DNA of 64,000 nt, taken from Zygotorulaspora mrakii (Eukaryota; Ascomycota; Saccharomycetes; Saccharomycetales; Saccharomycetaceae). The notes beneath the pieces are model-generated. The model did not search any database, had not been told where the DNA came from, and saw only the letters and a list, made by a program, of their open reading frames with translations. The translations under genes and the position numbers were made by a program. Of the stretch, positions 10,139 to 18,772 are shown piece after piece. The stretch lies in contig NC_050722.1 of NCBI RefSeq assembly GCF_013402915.1, positions 620,001 through 684,000 of the forward strand, read 5' to 3'. The number at the start of each line of letters is the position of its first letter. Within the stretch, counting starts at the first letter, position 1.

Positions 10139-11284
10139 CTAGTTACCTCTCTTGCCAACTTTGCCTTTAGTCTTAGCATTCTTTTTAGCTAATTTAGCCT
10201 TCGCGGCAGCAGCGTCTAGTTGTTCTTTTGTCTTTGGCACCATTTGAAAAAAGCCATCCAACCGTCCTTGTGTCCCCGATTTTAGACCCTTGTGCAATCT
10301 TTTGATGCCAGCTTTTACTCTTTCTTCACTGAATCTCTTTTGTACGCATAAAAATTCGATTAATTCGTCCTCCTTTGGTTGAGTCCATTTGAGGTTAACG
10401 TCTTTACCGTCAATAACCTCTGGATCGGCAAAGAGTTCACGAACTTCTTTATATGGCCAATTTTCTGGAATTTTCCATTTAGCATTAGCCTCACCAGATT
10501 CAAAAAAATCTGCTATTTTTTCCAACGATCCATGTTCTTTGATTAGTTTTAATGCTGTCACCGGGCCAACGCCTTTTATGCTTTCGCAGTAATCACATCC
10601 TAGCATAATGCACAAATCTATGAACTGTTCTATTGTAAGGTCCAATCCTTTCAGTACGAGCTCAGTGTCTATTTCATGAATTGGTTCCTTTTTGGCTTCT
10701 GAGAATGTTAGATGTCTCAACAAATAGGGAGTTCTGTAACAGAGCGTATCCATATCTTCACTTGCGGCCGCATAAACGACTCCTTTCTTAGCTAGCTCCG
10801 CACACTGGGCCTCCGCTTCTGTGGGAGCATTAACGTACGGGATCCCCATCAGTTCGAGAAGGTGCTTGGCTTCTTCGTTGTGCTCCTTCGACACTTTCAC
10901 CAGGCGTCTCTCCTGTTTCATCTTCTCGACCTGGTCAATTGCTTCTGCTAATTTCTTTTCAGTTTCAGCTCTTCTTGAAGTTCTCTTGTCCAACTCATGG
11001 GATTTTAGTGTTGGTGGTTTACCATCGAATACGTAACAGGGCTTGATACCGTTATCAATCATCCTCAGTGTACGATAGAACATTCCCATCAAGTGGGATG
11101 TAGTCTCACCAGTCTCGGTCGTCAGTTGGCCACCATCCTGCTGTCTCACTGCGATCAAGAATTGATATAACGACATTGAAGCGTCAATTGCCACTTTTCT
11201 GCCAAAAAAAGCCTTGATATCGCTCTTGCGAATTGCAGTGGGAACATGCTCAGATATTATTGCATTTAATCCCTTAATACCCAT
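10139..11284 (-). CDS. RAD27: Flap endonuclease 1
   Basis: Rad27/FEN1 cuts 5' flaps in Okazaki-fragment maturation and long-patch base-excision repair. Start chosen at [15 protein letters not shown] (11282-11284); five preceding codons have only a GTG. The 381-residue protein (382 in S. cerevisiae) has the XPG-N and XPG-I regions with the active-site acids in [41 protein letters not shown] and [14 protein letters not shown], then the helix-hairpin-helix. Near the C-terminus QGRLDGFF is a PCNA-interaction box, followed by a Lys-rich tail. Two ACGCGA motifs 75-100 bases upstream suggest G1/S control. Confidence 0.97.
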   Translation of the reverse strand: MGIKGLNAIISEHVPTAIRKSDIKAFFGRKVAIDASMSLYQFLIAVRQQDGGQLTTETGETTSHLMGMFYRTLRMIDNGIKPCYVFDGKPPTLKSHELDKRTSRRAETEKKLAEAIDQVEKMKQERRLVKVSKEHNEEAKHLLELMGIPYVNAPTEAEAQCAELAKKGVVYAAASEDMDTLCYRTPYLLRHLTFSEAKKEPIHEIDTELVLKGLDLTIEQFIDLCIMLGCDYCESIKGVGPVTALKLIKEHGSLEKIADFFESGEANAKWKIPENWPYKEVRELFADPEVIDGKDVNLKWTQPKEDELIEFLCVQKRFSEERVKAGIKRLHKGLKSGTQGRLDGFFQMVPKTKEQLDAAAAKAKLAKKNAKTKGKVGKRGN

Positions 11285-11361
11285 GATTCTAAGTAGCACT
11301 ACGTCTTTTGTTGTCTGTCATTTGGCTCTTGAATCAAGAGTTCTGCAACTTTTCAGCATGG

Positions 11362-11385
11362 ACGCGATGAGCAGAAGTGACGCGA
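11362..11385. promoter_or_regulatory. Paired MCB-like sites (ACGCGA) of the RAD27 promoter
   Basis: ACGCGA occurs at 11362-11367 and 11380-11385, 78-101 bases before the RAD27 start. This fits the MBF-type motif ACGCGN; S. cerevisiae RAD27 is a known G1/S-periodic MBF target, so the sites are plausible. Confidence 0.55.
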
Positions 11386-11814
11386 CACACTCAAAATTTC
11401 CCTACATACAAAAAAAGGCAACTTTTTTCACAGAACTACCTCGAGGTGCAATAATTGCCTGCATGGCTTCATTAGAAAATGATCATGCTACGAACTGCAG
11501 TTGATGTACAGGATTTGAGCGTACAGAACCACATGTCTTCTCTCAACCAACCCTTTTTTTACGATTAGTGTGCAAGATGAAAAATTCAAAAAGCACCCAC
11601 CTTCAGAAGTTTTTTTTAAAAAATATAAAAAATAATAATGTAGAAAGCATAAGTTATAGTACTCGCATTTTGACCAATGATTCTACGGCCATCATATAAT
11701 TCCTCTCCCCACCAGTTCCTCATTCGGGCAAGCTCTTCCTCTTTCTTGATATTCAATTCTGCGCATCTTAAAACCGCCAGGCAAGCCTTCTTCGTTAAAA
11801 AGTACGGTCAAAGA

Positions 11815-11840
11815 GTGTCCGGGACTACGAGCCCGGACAC
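11815..11840. repeat. Inverted repeat upstream of ABF1
   Basis: GTGTCCGGG and CCCGGACAC form perfect 9-bp arms around the 8-base spacer ACTACGAG. The inner triplets read CGG-N10-CCG, the geometry bound by Put3-like Zn(II)2Cys6 activators. Function unknown. Confidence 0.6.
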
Positions 11841-11919
11841 TTTGCTCCCCCCACCTCTCGGGTACAATCCCCCCACCTTGAGTGGCACAAAGCGCAGAAA
11901 AAATTTAAAAAACAAAGGT

Positions 11920-11932
11920 CGTTGCCAGCGAT
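11920..11932 (-). promoter_or_regulatory. Abf1 consensus binding site in the ABF1 promoter
   Basis: CGTTGCCAGCGAT on the plus strand reads ATCGCTGGCAACG on the minus strand and matches RTCRYNNNNNACG at every defined position. It lies 184 bases before the ABF1 ATG. ABF1 autoregulation through such a site is known in S. cerevisiae. Confidence 0.75.
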
Positions 11933-12116
11933 CACTGGAGGTCAATTTTGTAAGATTTTTCGTATTAAACAACAGAACAAGGAGACAACCATTGATGGTA
12001 CCAATCTAAACATATTCAACATCTCATCTAACGAAGAAAGGTAGTCCAAGACAATCTACAGCTAGTCGAACTGGACAATATCACTGAAATATATAAGGTA
12101 GACAGGTGGGTATAAA

Positions 12117-13721
12117 ATGACAAGTTTGTATGAGTACAAACATCCGATTATCAACAAACAGCTTGCTTCGGGAACGGATGATCAGTCTGGTAGAAAGTTT
12201 CCGTCTCTAGAAGCCTGGTATGATGTTGTCAACGACTATGAATTTCAAGCAAGGTGTCCGATCATCCTTAAGAATTCGCACAGAAACAAGCATTTTACGT
12301 TTGCTTGCCATTTGAAGGATTGCCCTTTCAAAGTTTTGCTCAGTTACTGCGGTAATCAAAGTGGTAATATACAGGATGACCTGGAAGGTGGTGTACAGCA
12401 CGAACATAGTCATCATGGAGATTCGTTGGTGTCGATGGATCAGAAGGCCAAGTTGCCAGGACAGGAGCAAGATGGTAAAATCAAAGGAAACGATGGAGAG
12501 GGGTCCCACCAGGTTGATAATGGCGATCACAATCATAACGGCCATGGGGACAACGTTGGGCCGGATACAAGAAAGTACACAGATGCGGACGCTGAAGATG
12601 ATGACGTGAGTGCGGCTATTGCTGCGGCAGTTGCAGCAGTACAAGACGTGCGCGGTAAGGAGGAGGGACAGTTCGGCGAGGAGTACATGTCGGCGCCCGC
12701 TTTACATGGTGCTGCCGCTGGTGGTCAGTCCACTGAAGCTGTGGTGAGGGGACCGTTCATTGTTACCAAGATCGAGCCTTATCATAACCATCCTTTGGAG
12801 TCTAATTTGTCGTTGAGCAAGTTTGTGTTGACAAAAGTACCAAGAATATTGCAACACGATTTGAATTTTGATCAAATACTGGAGAGTTTGTGCAATGAAG
12901 AGGATAATACTGTATCTAAATTCCGTGTTTCTCAATACGTTGAAGAGTCGGGTCTGTTAGATATTTTGAAGGAACGTTACGGCCTCACAGATGCTGATAT
13001 TGATAAAAAATTACTGTCACATATTTCAAGACGTGTTACCACGTACAAGGCACGTTTCGTGCTTAAGAAGAAGAAAAATGGAGACTACGGTACTGTATCT
13101 CAGAATACTGGCAACGGCAACGCTAGCGGCGCCAGCCATTACGGTCAACGTTCAGGAAGGGGGGCTTCAATGAATTCCCGTTCCACTGGCGATCAAGGAG
13201 AACATCACCTTCATCAAATGAACCACCATCATCATCAGCTCCAGCAGGCTATACAACGTGCCGTTGATGATCATGAAAATGCAGGTTCCCATGGTCACTT
13301 GCAATCATTGGAGGACAGTAATTTGAATCCTGAATTGAACGACGATGCTGAAGCACAAGCTGCTGCACAGGCTGCAATGGGTGAAGCTGCAGCATTGAAA
13401 AGATCTGTTCAGGAGATGGTTGATCAGGAAGAAACAGATGACGAAAACGCAAGAAAACGTCAAATGATGAAATTAACAGCTTCAATGCACAGTAATCTAG
13501 TTAATGATGATGGCTCTCTAGTTTCATTAGATGATACACAAGACGATAAACTGCCACGCGATGTAGCAGAACAGCTAAGATTACTTTCGTCCCATTTCAA
13601 GGAAGTCGAGGCACATAACATGGGTAATCAGTCAGGTGGAGATGGTGAGGATGAATCAAAACTCATTGTCAAGGACGAGATTCCAGATGAAAATATTCAA
13701 CCTGAATTAAGGGGACAGTAA
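12117..13721 (+). CDS. ABF1: ARS-binding general regulatory factor Abf1
   Basis: Abf1 binds RTCRYNNNNNACG and organises nucleosomes, transcription, replication origins and silencers. ATG at 12117. The 534-residue protein is shorter than S. cerevisiae Abf1 (731), the loss being in low-complexity linkers. Conserved blocks are the N-terminal zinc-finger region (EYKHPIINKQLA, FPSLEAWYDVVNDYEFQ, then RNKHFTFACHLKDCPFKVLL), the second DNA-binding block (GPFIVTKIEPYHNHPLE, ESGLLDILKERYGL, TTYKARFVLKKKK) and the C-terminal activation sequences LPRDVAEQLRLLSSHFKEVE and DENIQPELRGQ. His/Gln-rich stretches lie between. Its own consensus site is in the promoter. Confidence 0.96.
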   Translation: MTSLYEYKHPIINKQLASGTDDQSGRKFPSLEAWYDVVNDYEFQARCPIILKNSHRNKHFTFACHLKDCPFKVLLSYCGNQSGNIQDDLEGGVQHEHSHHGDSLVSMDQKAKLPGQEQDGKIKGNDGEGSHQVDNGDHNHNGHGDNVGPDTRKYTDADAEDDDVSAAIAAAVAAVQDVRGKEEGQFGEEYMSAPALHGAAAGGQSTEAVVRGPFIVTKIEPYHNHPLESNLSLSKFVLTKVPRILQHDLNFDQILESLCNEEDNTVSKFRVSQYVEESGLLDILKERYGLTDADIDKKLLSHISRRVTTYKARFVLKKKKNGDYGTVSQNTGNGNASGASHYGQRSGRGASMNSRSTGDQGEHHLHQMNHHHHQLQQAIQRAVDDHENAGSHGHLQSLEDSNLNPELNDDAEAQAAAQAAMGEAAALKRSVQEMVDQEETDDENARKRQMMKLTASMHSNLVNDDGSLVSLDDTQDDKLPRDVAEQLRLLSSHFKEVEAHNMGNQSGGDGEDESKLIVKDEIPDENIQPELRGQ

Positions 13722-13878
13722 TACGCTAAAGTCGGTTATTGTTCCCATGATAATCATTACTACTCTTATTACTTTTAATTTTTTTTAGACTATTTTGTTG
13801 TAAACTATAATATATATGTAAGTAAATTTGTATTTTGGAGAAATATGGCTTTATTTTAACTCAAGGTGATAAGGATGG

Positions 13879-13886
13879 CACGTGAC
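13879..13886. promoter_or_regulatory. Cbf1-type E-box upstream of ATP25
   Basis: CACGTGAC is the reverse complement of GTCACGTG and matches the RTCACRTG element bound by Cbf1. It is 102 bases before the ATP25 start. No AT-rich CDEII or CDEIII follows, so it is read as a promoter site and not as part of a centromere. Confidence 0.5.
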
Positions 13887-13987
13887 TCCTGTGCGCATAA
13901 GCGTTAACAAAATTGAAGCTGATTTGAGAAGACATCGAAAGTGAATCGAAAATAACTTGTGGCAGATTGCAAACGATTAAAACAGCG

Positions 13988-15817
13988 ATGCTTACCCCAA
14001 GAGTGAGACTTTTATTGATAAGGCGGCTGATTACTGTTGGGCCTATTGTAACTCCTTTGCGACATACTATTACCAGGAAGTACTCAACTAACGGCACTAA
14101 ATTGCTCGAAGATGAAGCACTGAAAGATAATGGTGCAAAGAATGAAAAGGGGCCTGCTACTTCCAACTCACCTGTAGATACTAAGCCATGGTATTTGTCT
14201 ATGGTTGACAGAGACATTTCTCAGAATCTGTCTGCAGTCGAGAATGAATATATTAACTTGCCCGATGAATCACCGGAATCACTACTCAAGATCACAAAGT
14301 ATTTAAAAGGTGAAATGGGACTAAAAGATATCTTGATATTTGATCTCAAAGAAAAAAAAAGTGGTGATTATAATACCGCAGTAACCAAGATAAGTGATTT
14401 TGTTATCATTGCAACGGCTAGATCAGCAAAGCATTGCCAAAGTACATTTGTTCAACTGAATGCTATGCTGAAACAAACATTTAAATCAGTCGCATATGTA
14501 GAAGGTAATGTAAATTCCAAAGAGGAAAGGAAAAAATTCAAAAGAATGGCCAGAAAATCTAATTTAGGTAAATCTTGGGGAGCAAACTCGGGAACAACTT
14601 CAACAGGATTTGCAAAAGATTCAGAAGCATGGTTTATGATAGACTGCAATGTGGATAAAATTTTTGTAAATATTTTAACTGAGAGAAGACGTGGTGAATT
14701 AAATCTAGAAGAATTATATGCACCAGAGAGTGAAAGAGATAAATATCAATTACGCCAAAAGTCAACAGCTACTCAACCTAAAGACGATAATCTATTACAA
14801 GTTGGTGAAGAAAATAATGTTCTTTCAGGATTGAGACGTTTAGCATACCAGAGAAGACAGTACTCAACATCGTCGCCAATAAACACTGAACCTACAAAGG
14901 AACATTTCAAAGATTTTTTGAAAAAGGCTTTAAATGAAAAAAATTTCGAAGAAGCTCATAGTATAATTAAACAGAGTCAAGAGCTAGAATCCCTGTCGTT
15001 GTTACAAACCATCACTGATTCTTTGGCCAATGTTAATGTTACGACAGACGCTATAAATGAAATAGATAAATGGCAAGACATATTTGAATATTGTTGGCCA
15101 CTACCTTTACCCATGGAAACATCATTTCAATACTGGTCATTGAGAATGAAATTTCTTAAAATGTTAAATGTTGCAAATCCACAGCTATACCCGTGTTCCA
15201 AGATTATCGATGATTATCTTATAAGAAAAAAAACAAGCGGATTTTACCTAAGTAGCGATGATCTGTTGCAATATTTGCAGTTGGTAAAGATAAATTTGAA
15301 TCTAATTCAAGGTGGGAATTATTGGGATTTATTAAAAAGTAACGAAAACATAGTAAAAGCTTTAAAAGTTTTTAACGAATTGAATTTAGCGAATGATCAT
15401 ATAATCGTATCAATGTTGTTGAAACTCATGGTAATGGAAAATAATACATCTATCAAACTGCATTCACTATATGAGGTTATTGATTTTTTATGTTGCCAAA
15501 GAGATAATTTAAGCAGTAATGTTATTGTAGCAGTTCTAGAAACATTAGCGTCAGTTAAGGATTGGAATAAATTTTTCCAGTTTTGGGAAGTAGGAATCAA
15601 AGGCGTGGTTCCTGGACAAGATTATAGACCATGGAGTAAATTCATAAGAATAATACTTAACTCAAACGACATTGAATTAATGCAAAAACTAATAGAAGAA
15701 GGCCATCTTTTATGGATAAAGAGGAATGAGGTGGAGATTACGAATGATTTAATTGAACAATTGCGTAAATTGTTCCGAAGGACTGATTACGATCTGAAAT
15801 CATATTTAGATATTTAA
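13988..15817 (+). CDS. ATP25: Mitochondrial ATP synthase biogenesis factor Atp25 (RsfS-type domain fused to an OLI1 mRNA factor)
   Basis: In S. cerevisiae Atp25 is imported into mitochondria and cut in two: an N-terminal half with a ribosome-silencing-factor (RsfS) fold and a C-terminal half that stabilises the OLI1 (Atp9) mRNA. Start set at ATG 13988 (earlier in-frame codon is TTG); the first 40 residues are Arg-rich with RKYSTN, a presequence-type cleavage site. The RsfS domain spans about residues 95-245 (MGLKDILIFDLK, ISDFVIIATARSAKHC, AWFMIDCNVDKIFVNILTERRR). The remainder is helical. 609 residues against 612. At residues 283-300 an internal RRLAYQRRQYSTSS resembles a second presequence. 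It ends overlapping the KTI12 stop. Confidence 0.95.
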   Translation: MLTPRVRLLLIRRLITVGPIVTPLRHTITRKYSTNGTKLLEDEALKDNGAKNEKGPATSNSPVDTKPWYLSMVDRDISQNLSAVENEYINLPDESPESLLKITKYLKGEMGLKDILIFDLKEKKSGDYNTAVTKISDFVIIATARSAKHCQSTFVQLNAMLKQTFKSVAYVEGNVNSKEERKKFKRMARKSNLGKSWGANSGTTSTGFAKDSEAWFMIDCNVDKIFVNILTERRRGELNLEELYAPESERDKYQLRQKSTATQPKDDNLLQVGEENNVLSGLRRLAYQRRQYSTSSPINTEPTKEHFKDFLKKALNEKNFEEAHSIIKQSQELESLSLLQTITDSLANVNVTTDAINEIDKWQDIFEYCWPLPLPMETSFQYWSLRMKFLKMLNVANPQLYPCSKIIDDYLIRKKTSGFYLSSDDLLQYLQLVKINLNLIQGGNYWDLLKSNENIVKALKVFNELNLANDHIIVSMLLKLMVMENNTSIKLHSLYEVIDFLCCQRDNLSSNVIVAVLETLASVKDWNKFFQFWEVGIKGVVPGQDYRPWSKFIRIILNSNDIELMQKLIEEGHLLWIKRNEVEITNDLIEQLRKLFRRTDYDLKSYLDI

Positions 15818-16752
15818 TCGTTTAAATTTTTACTCAAATAATCTGCAAATAACGGTACAATTCTTTTTTCATCCATGTCTCTCAATTTATTTAATGTGAC
15901 AAACTGCCTTTTGAGTCTTTGCAAGTGTGGTAAAGAGATCGAAATCGTTGGTAGATCGACGTAAAAACAATTGTCGTCATTGATGTCTGTCACACCTTCG
16001 GAGACAATGACTCTTGCTGAGCAGTTAGAATTTCCAATCGATTGTAAAGTCTTTATATGGTTCATGATCTTTTTCACAACAAGCGTCGTTTCGGAATCCA
16101 GTTTTTGAATGAAGTTTGTTTGTGAGGCGGGCTTCAAAATTGTGGCACTGTTGGGCTTCTGCAATGCTTTGGAAAGTGAATCGCGAGAGTTAGCTGCTCT
16201 ATTGAACACCGCAACGGTGATATCATCGATGAAGTCCGATATGGAATCTTGAGTCGTTAATACCGGGAACAACGGCGAGTCCCATCGGGTTTGCGCGTTT
16301 GGCTCTTCATACCTCTGTATCAATTGATCTAACAGTTCCCTGTCCCAAACGTCCTCGGGCTCCCCGCGCTGTTGATTCCATTCCAGGATCTGATCTACCG
16401 GGCACATTGTCTGGATCAGACAATAGGTTGTAGACACATTTTTCACCTCGCAGTGCAACTGGTACCTAAAACCCTTGATATAGTTCAACGAGTCGACTAT
16501 CACAATATTGGTTTTGGTCAAATCCCTTTTCACAGCGCTGATGATTTCAGAACGCAGTTTCCTCTCATTTTTCGACGAAATGTAGTCCGAATGCTTGATG
16601 CCCAGAGACTTGTCTGAGTGATAAATTATGTTATAATTTTTCTTCGCCAGTTGCGGATCGCTCTCTAACCGTTTCTGCAACAGCGCTACCAATTCTCTGG
16701 CAACAGTTGTCTTCCCAGTACACGGATACCCGGTGAGCAAGATTAGTGGCAT
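15814..16752 (-). CDS. KTI12: Elongator-associated P-loop protein Kti12
   Basis: Kti12 binds Elongator and tRNA and is needed for wobble-uridine modification. The start is ATG 16750-16752; 15 upstream in-frame codons have only a GTG. The protein has 312 residues (313 in S. cerevisiae), with a P-loop GYPCTGKTT at residues 8-16, YHSDKSLGIKHSDYI, VIVDSLNYIKGFRYQLHCE, WNQQRGEPEDVW and LIQRYEEPNAQTRWDSPLF; then a linker with KPNSATILKPASQTNFIQ and the C-terminal tRNA-binding half. The stop codon (TTA on plus, 15814-15816) overlaps that of ATP25 (15815-15817). The first half of the gene is already GC-rich. Confidence 0.95.
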   Translation of the reverse strand: MPLILLTGYPCTGKTTVARELVALLQKRLESDPQLAKKNYNIIYHSDKSLGIKHSDYISSKNERKLRSEIISAVKRDLTKTNIVIVDSLNYIKGFRYQLHCEVKNVSTTYCLIQTMCPVDQILEWNQQRGEPEDVWDRELLDQLIQRYEEPNAQTRWDSPLFPVLTTQDSISDFIDDITVAVFNRAANSRDSLSKALQKPNSATILKPASQTNFIQKLDSETTLVVKKIMNHIKTLQSIGNSNCSARVIVSEGVTDINDDNCFYVDLPTISISLPHLQRLKRQFVTLNKLRDMDEKRIVPLFADYLSKNLND

Positions 16753-16934
16753 TGCTTTCCCTCCATCTTCTACATCTCCAACGCCATATCCGCACACCGT
16801 CTACTTTTTCCAATTATTTTTTTATTTTTTTCATCTTGTTGCAATGCAACAAATTTTTCTGCAAGCCTACATACATAAGGACCTCGATCGATGCCCGCAC
16901 CCCGCTGCTGCACCACACCCACAGCAAATCAGTC

Positions 16935-17996
16935 ATGTTCATGCCCAGATATGTGTTCCCCACATACAACATAGCAAAACAAGATTTCAAAGGACACCAG
17001 CTGAAAGCACTGAGAAAACTGGACTCCCTGAAGCCGCAAATCCAACTGATCTGCGAAATCAGAGATATAAGGGCGCCGCTCTCCACACGCAACGTGCTCA
17101 TCGACAAGATAATCGACAAGAGGTTCCACGAAAAACTCGTAATCTACACCAGGAAGGACCTGATGACACACAATCCGGAGTACCTCCAGAAGCTCTCCGC
17201 ATGGCACGAACAAATTGGCGAAAACTACATAATGATCAACTCCAAGAGAGCGCCTGATGTAGCGAACGTCCTCAAGACGCTGCAATGGTACAAGAAAAAG
17301 TATCACGACAACCTGGACGGCATCCCGCCGCCAATGGGATACAAAGTCCTCGTCAGTGGCATGCCCAACGTCGGCAAGTCCACGTTAATAAACTCATTGA
17401 GATACCTAGGGAGCGACGCCAACAGGGGCAAAAAAGTCGCCAGAACCGGGGCCGAGGCCGGCATTACGCGCTCGACGAGCGAGTTGATCCGGATCGGCGC
17501 GGCGCACGACCAACTCTATCTGATCGATACCCCGGGAATTGGCCTGCCGGGGCGACTCAACGTCGGCAACAAGATGATAGTGCTGTCGCTGTGCGGATGC
17601 ATCAAACAGGGCGTCATCGACCCGATAATAGAGGCTGACTACCTGCTGTTCTTGATGAACCTACAACGCGGGGCAACAGAACGCTCGTCTTTCCTGCAGT
17701 GGTATCCCGCGATCGGTGAACGCCCGAGTAACGACATCTACGAGGTACTGGAAAGGATGAGAAAGAACAGGAAATCGACGCTCGAAGACCTTGCCAGATC
17801 GTGGATCCAGAGGACCATCCTTTCGCATGATCTCATTTTTGACAAGGAGCTGCTGCTACCCGCCGACGACTTCTCCTTCCGAGACTATGTCAGGAACGAA
17901 GTTGCGTCATCCGCAAGTTTCGGAATGTCGACGGAGAACACGCGCAGAACGACGCGTCAGAACGACTCGTCCTTGTTCCGAAAGCACATACAATGA
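16935..17996 (+). CDS. MTG1: Mitochondrial ribosome-assembly GTPase Mtg1
   Basis: Mtg1 is a circularly permuted GTPase of the inner mitochondrial membrane needed for large-ribosomal-subunit assembly. Motifs appear in permuted order: G4 TRKD (about residues 70-74), then G1 GMPNVGKST (about 141-150), a TRSTSE G2-like stretch and G3 DTPG. Conserved blocks include LICEIRDIRAPLSTRNV, GAEAGITRSTSE and YLLFLMNLQR. The first in-frame ATG is at 16935, giving 353 residues (367 in S. cerevisiae) but no clear presequence; an out-of-frame ATG at 16844 lies upstream. Codon use is unusually GC-rich (38 of 60 bases in 17461-17520). Identity is firm, start uncertain. Confidence 0.92.
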   Translation: MFMPRYVFPTYNIAKQDFKGHQLKALRKLDSLKPQIQLICEIRDIRAPLSTRNVLIDKIIDKRFHEKLVIYTRKDLMTHNPEYLQKLSAWHEQIGENYIMINSKRAPDVANVLKTLQWYKKKYHDNLDGIPPPMGYKVLVSGMPNVGKSTLINSLRYLGSDANRGKKVARTGAEAGITRSTSELIRIGAAHDQLYLIDTPGIGLPGRLNVGNKMIVLSLCGCIKQGVIDPIIEADYLLFLMNLQRGATERSSFLQWYPAIGERPSNDIYEVLERMRKNRKSTLEDLARSWIQRTILSHDLIFDKELLLPADDFSFRDYVRNEVASSASFGMSTENTRRTTRQNDSSLFRKHIQ

Positions 17997-18055
17997 GCGC
18001 ACGACTGCGTGCTGCGTGCTGCGTGCTGCGGGCTGCAGGCTGCGGGGCCCCCTTG

Positions 18056-18110
18056 CCCCTCGGTTTCCCCTCGTTTTCCCCTCGGTCGCCCCTCGGTCGC
18101 CCCTCGGCGC
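18056..18110. repeat. Five tandem 11-bp GC-rich units
   Basis: Units beginning CCCCTCG recur at 18056, 18067, 18078, 18089 and 18100, differing mainly in their last three or four bases. They directly follow shorter GCGTGCT/GGCTGC repeats, in a stretch where 45 of 60 bases (18001-18060) are G or C. Confidence 0.8.
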
Positions 18111-18225
18111 CGCCCCTGCCCTCCTTGTGGGGCACTGCTGCGTAACTGCCGCGCGTCATTGTCTCTAGGCTTGCTTCGGCAATGCATAGCAAAGACGTCG
18201 CCCTGAAAGTAATGTTTTCCTTTTG

Positions 18226-18253
18226 ACATTTCCGTGTCGGGACACGGAAATGT
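18226..18253. repeat. Perfect 13-bp-arm inverted repeat (28 bp)
   Basis: ACATTTCCGTGTC, a GG centre, and GACACGGAAATGT. The arms contain everted CCG-N10-CGG triplets, as bound by some Zn(II)2Cys6 dimers. It lies 230 bases past the MTG1 stop and 660 bases before the HAP4 start. Confidence 0.85.
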
Positions 18254-18772
18254 TTGCTTCCACCCAGAGGGCGGTGGCAGGCGGGCGTTCGAAGTGATCG
18301 GAAATCGTTCTTTTTTGTTTTTCTCTTTGTGGTAACGAAAACTCAGCGTTCTGTTCGGCGTATTTTCCCTCCGCGCGACGTTTCCCCCCCAGTAGGGCGA
18401 TGATCCCGGATCCTGAAGTCGTACTCTCACGGTTGAGAAAATTTTCATGTCAAACAAAGCTTCAGATGCAGATGCAGTTTTTGGTTTTTTTTTTCTTTCT
18501 TCCTTGAAATTATTTAAGTTTGTATCCGATGCAACATCTCTCAAAGTATCTCAGGCTCTTGTTGCTCGTTCCGATCCTATAGGAGTGGTGGTTACATTTT
18601 GTAAATATTCTTCTCATATATATATACACACTGGCAGCAGCAGGGTTTGCATATCAGCTGGACGATTTTTCAGGTGAAAGTAACGAACGCTGATTTCTAT
18701 TTATTTTCTTCTGAGTGGCTGTCGAAAGTGTGATTTTGAAGTTGAATTGAGTTGAACCGCAAGAATCTAGGC

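Larger units (their letters stand above)
11285..12116. other. Divergent RAD27-ABF1 promoter region
   Basis: An 832-base intergenic stretch. On the RAD27 side are two MCB-like ACGCGA sites. In the middle (11600-11650) lies an A-rich tract. Near ABF1 are a 9-bp-arm inverted repeat, an Abf1 consensus site, and an AT-rich ATATATAAGG element at 12091-12100. A 110-codon open frame at 11677-12009 has no recognisable content and is taken as chance. Confidence 0.6.

Noticed and set aside
11677..12009. 110-codon open frame upstream of ABF1
   Set aside because: Overlaps the Abf1 site and inverted repeat; composition is random-looking, with no conserved motif.
13879..13886. CDEI-like CACGTGAC as part of a centromere
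   Set aside because: No 80-160 bp very AT-rich element followed by a CDEIII (TTCCGAA-type) sequence; it lies in the ATP25 promoter.
16844..17257. Open frame starting MQQIFLQAY overlapping MTG1
   Set aside because: After its first dozen residues it is out of frame with all MTG1 conserved sequence; kept only as evidence in the MTG1 start question.
16340..18420. Horizontal transfer as the source of the GC-rich segment
   Set aside because: KTI12 and MTG1 are syntenic and clearly orthologous to yeast genes, and the GC shift includes intergenic DNA; a mutational or conversion bias is simpler.
17957..18544. 195-codon antisense open frame
   Set aside because: Created by the GC-rich repeats (few stop codons); contains low-complexity Arg/Gly/Pro sequence and crosses the palindrome.
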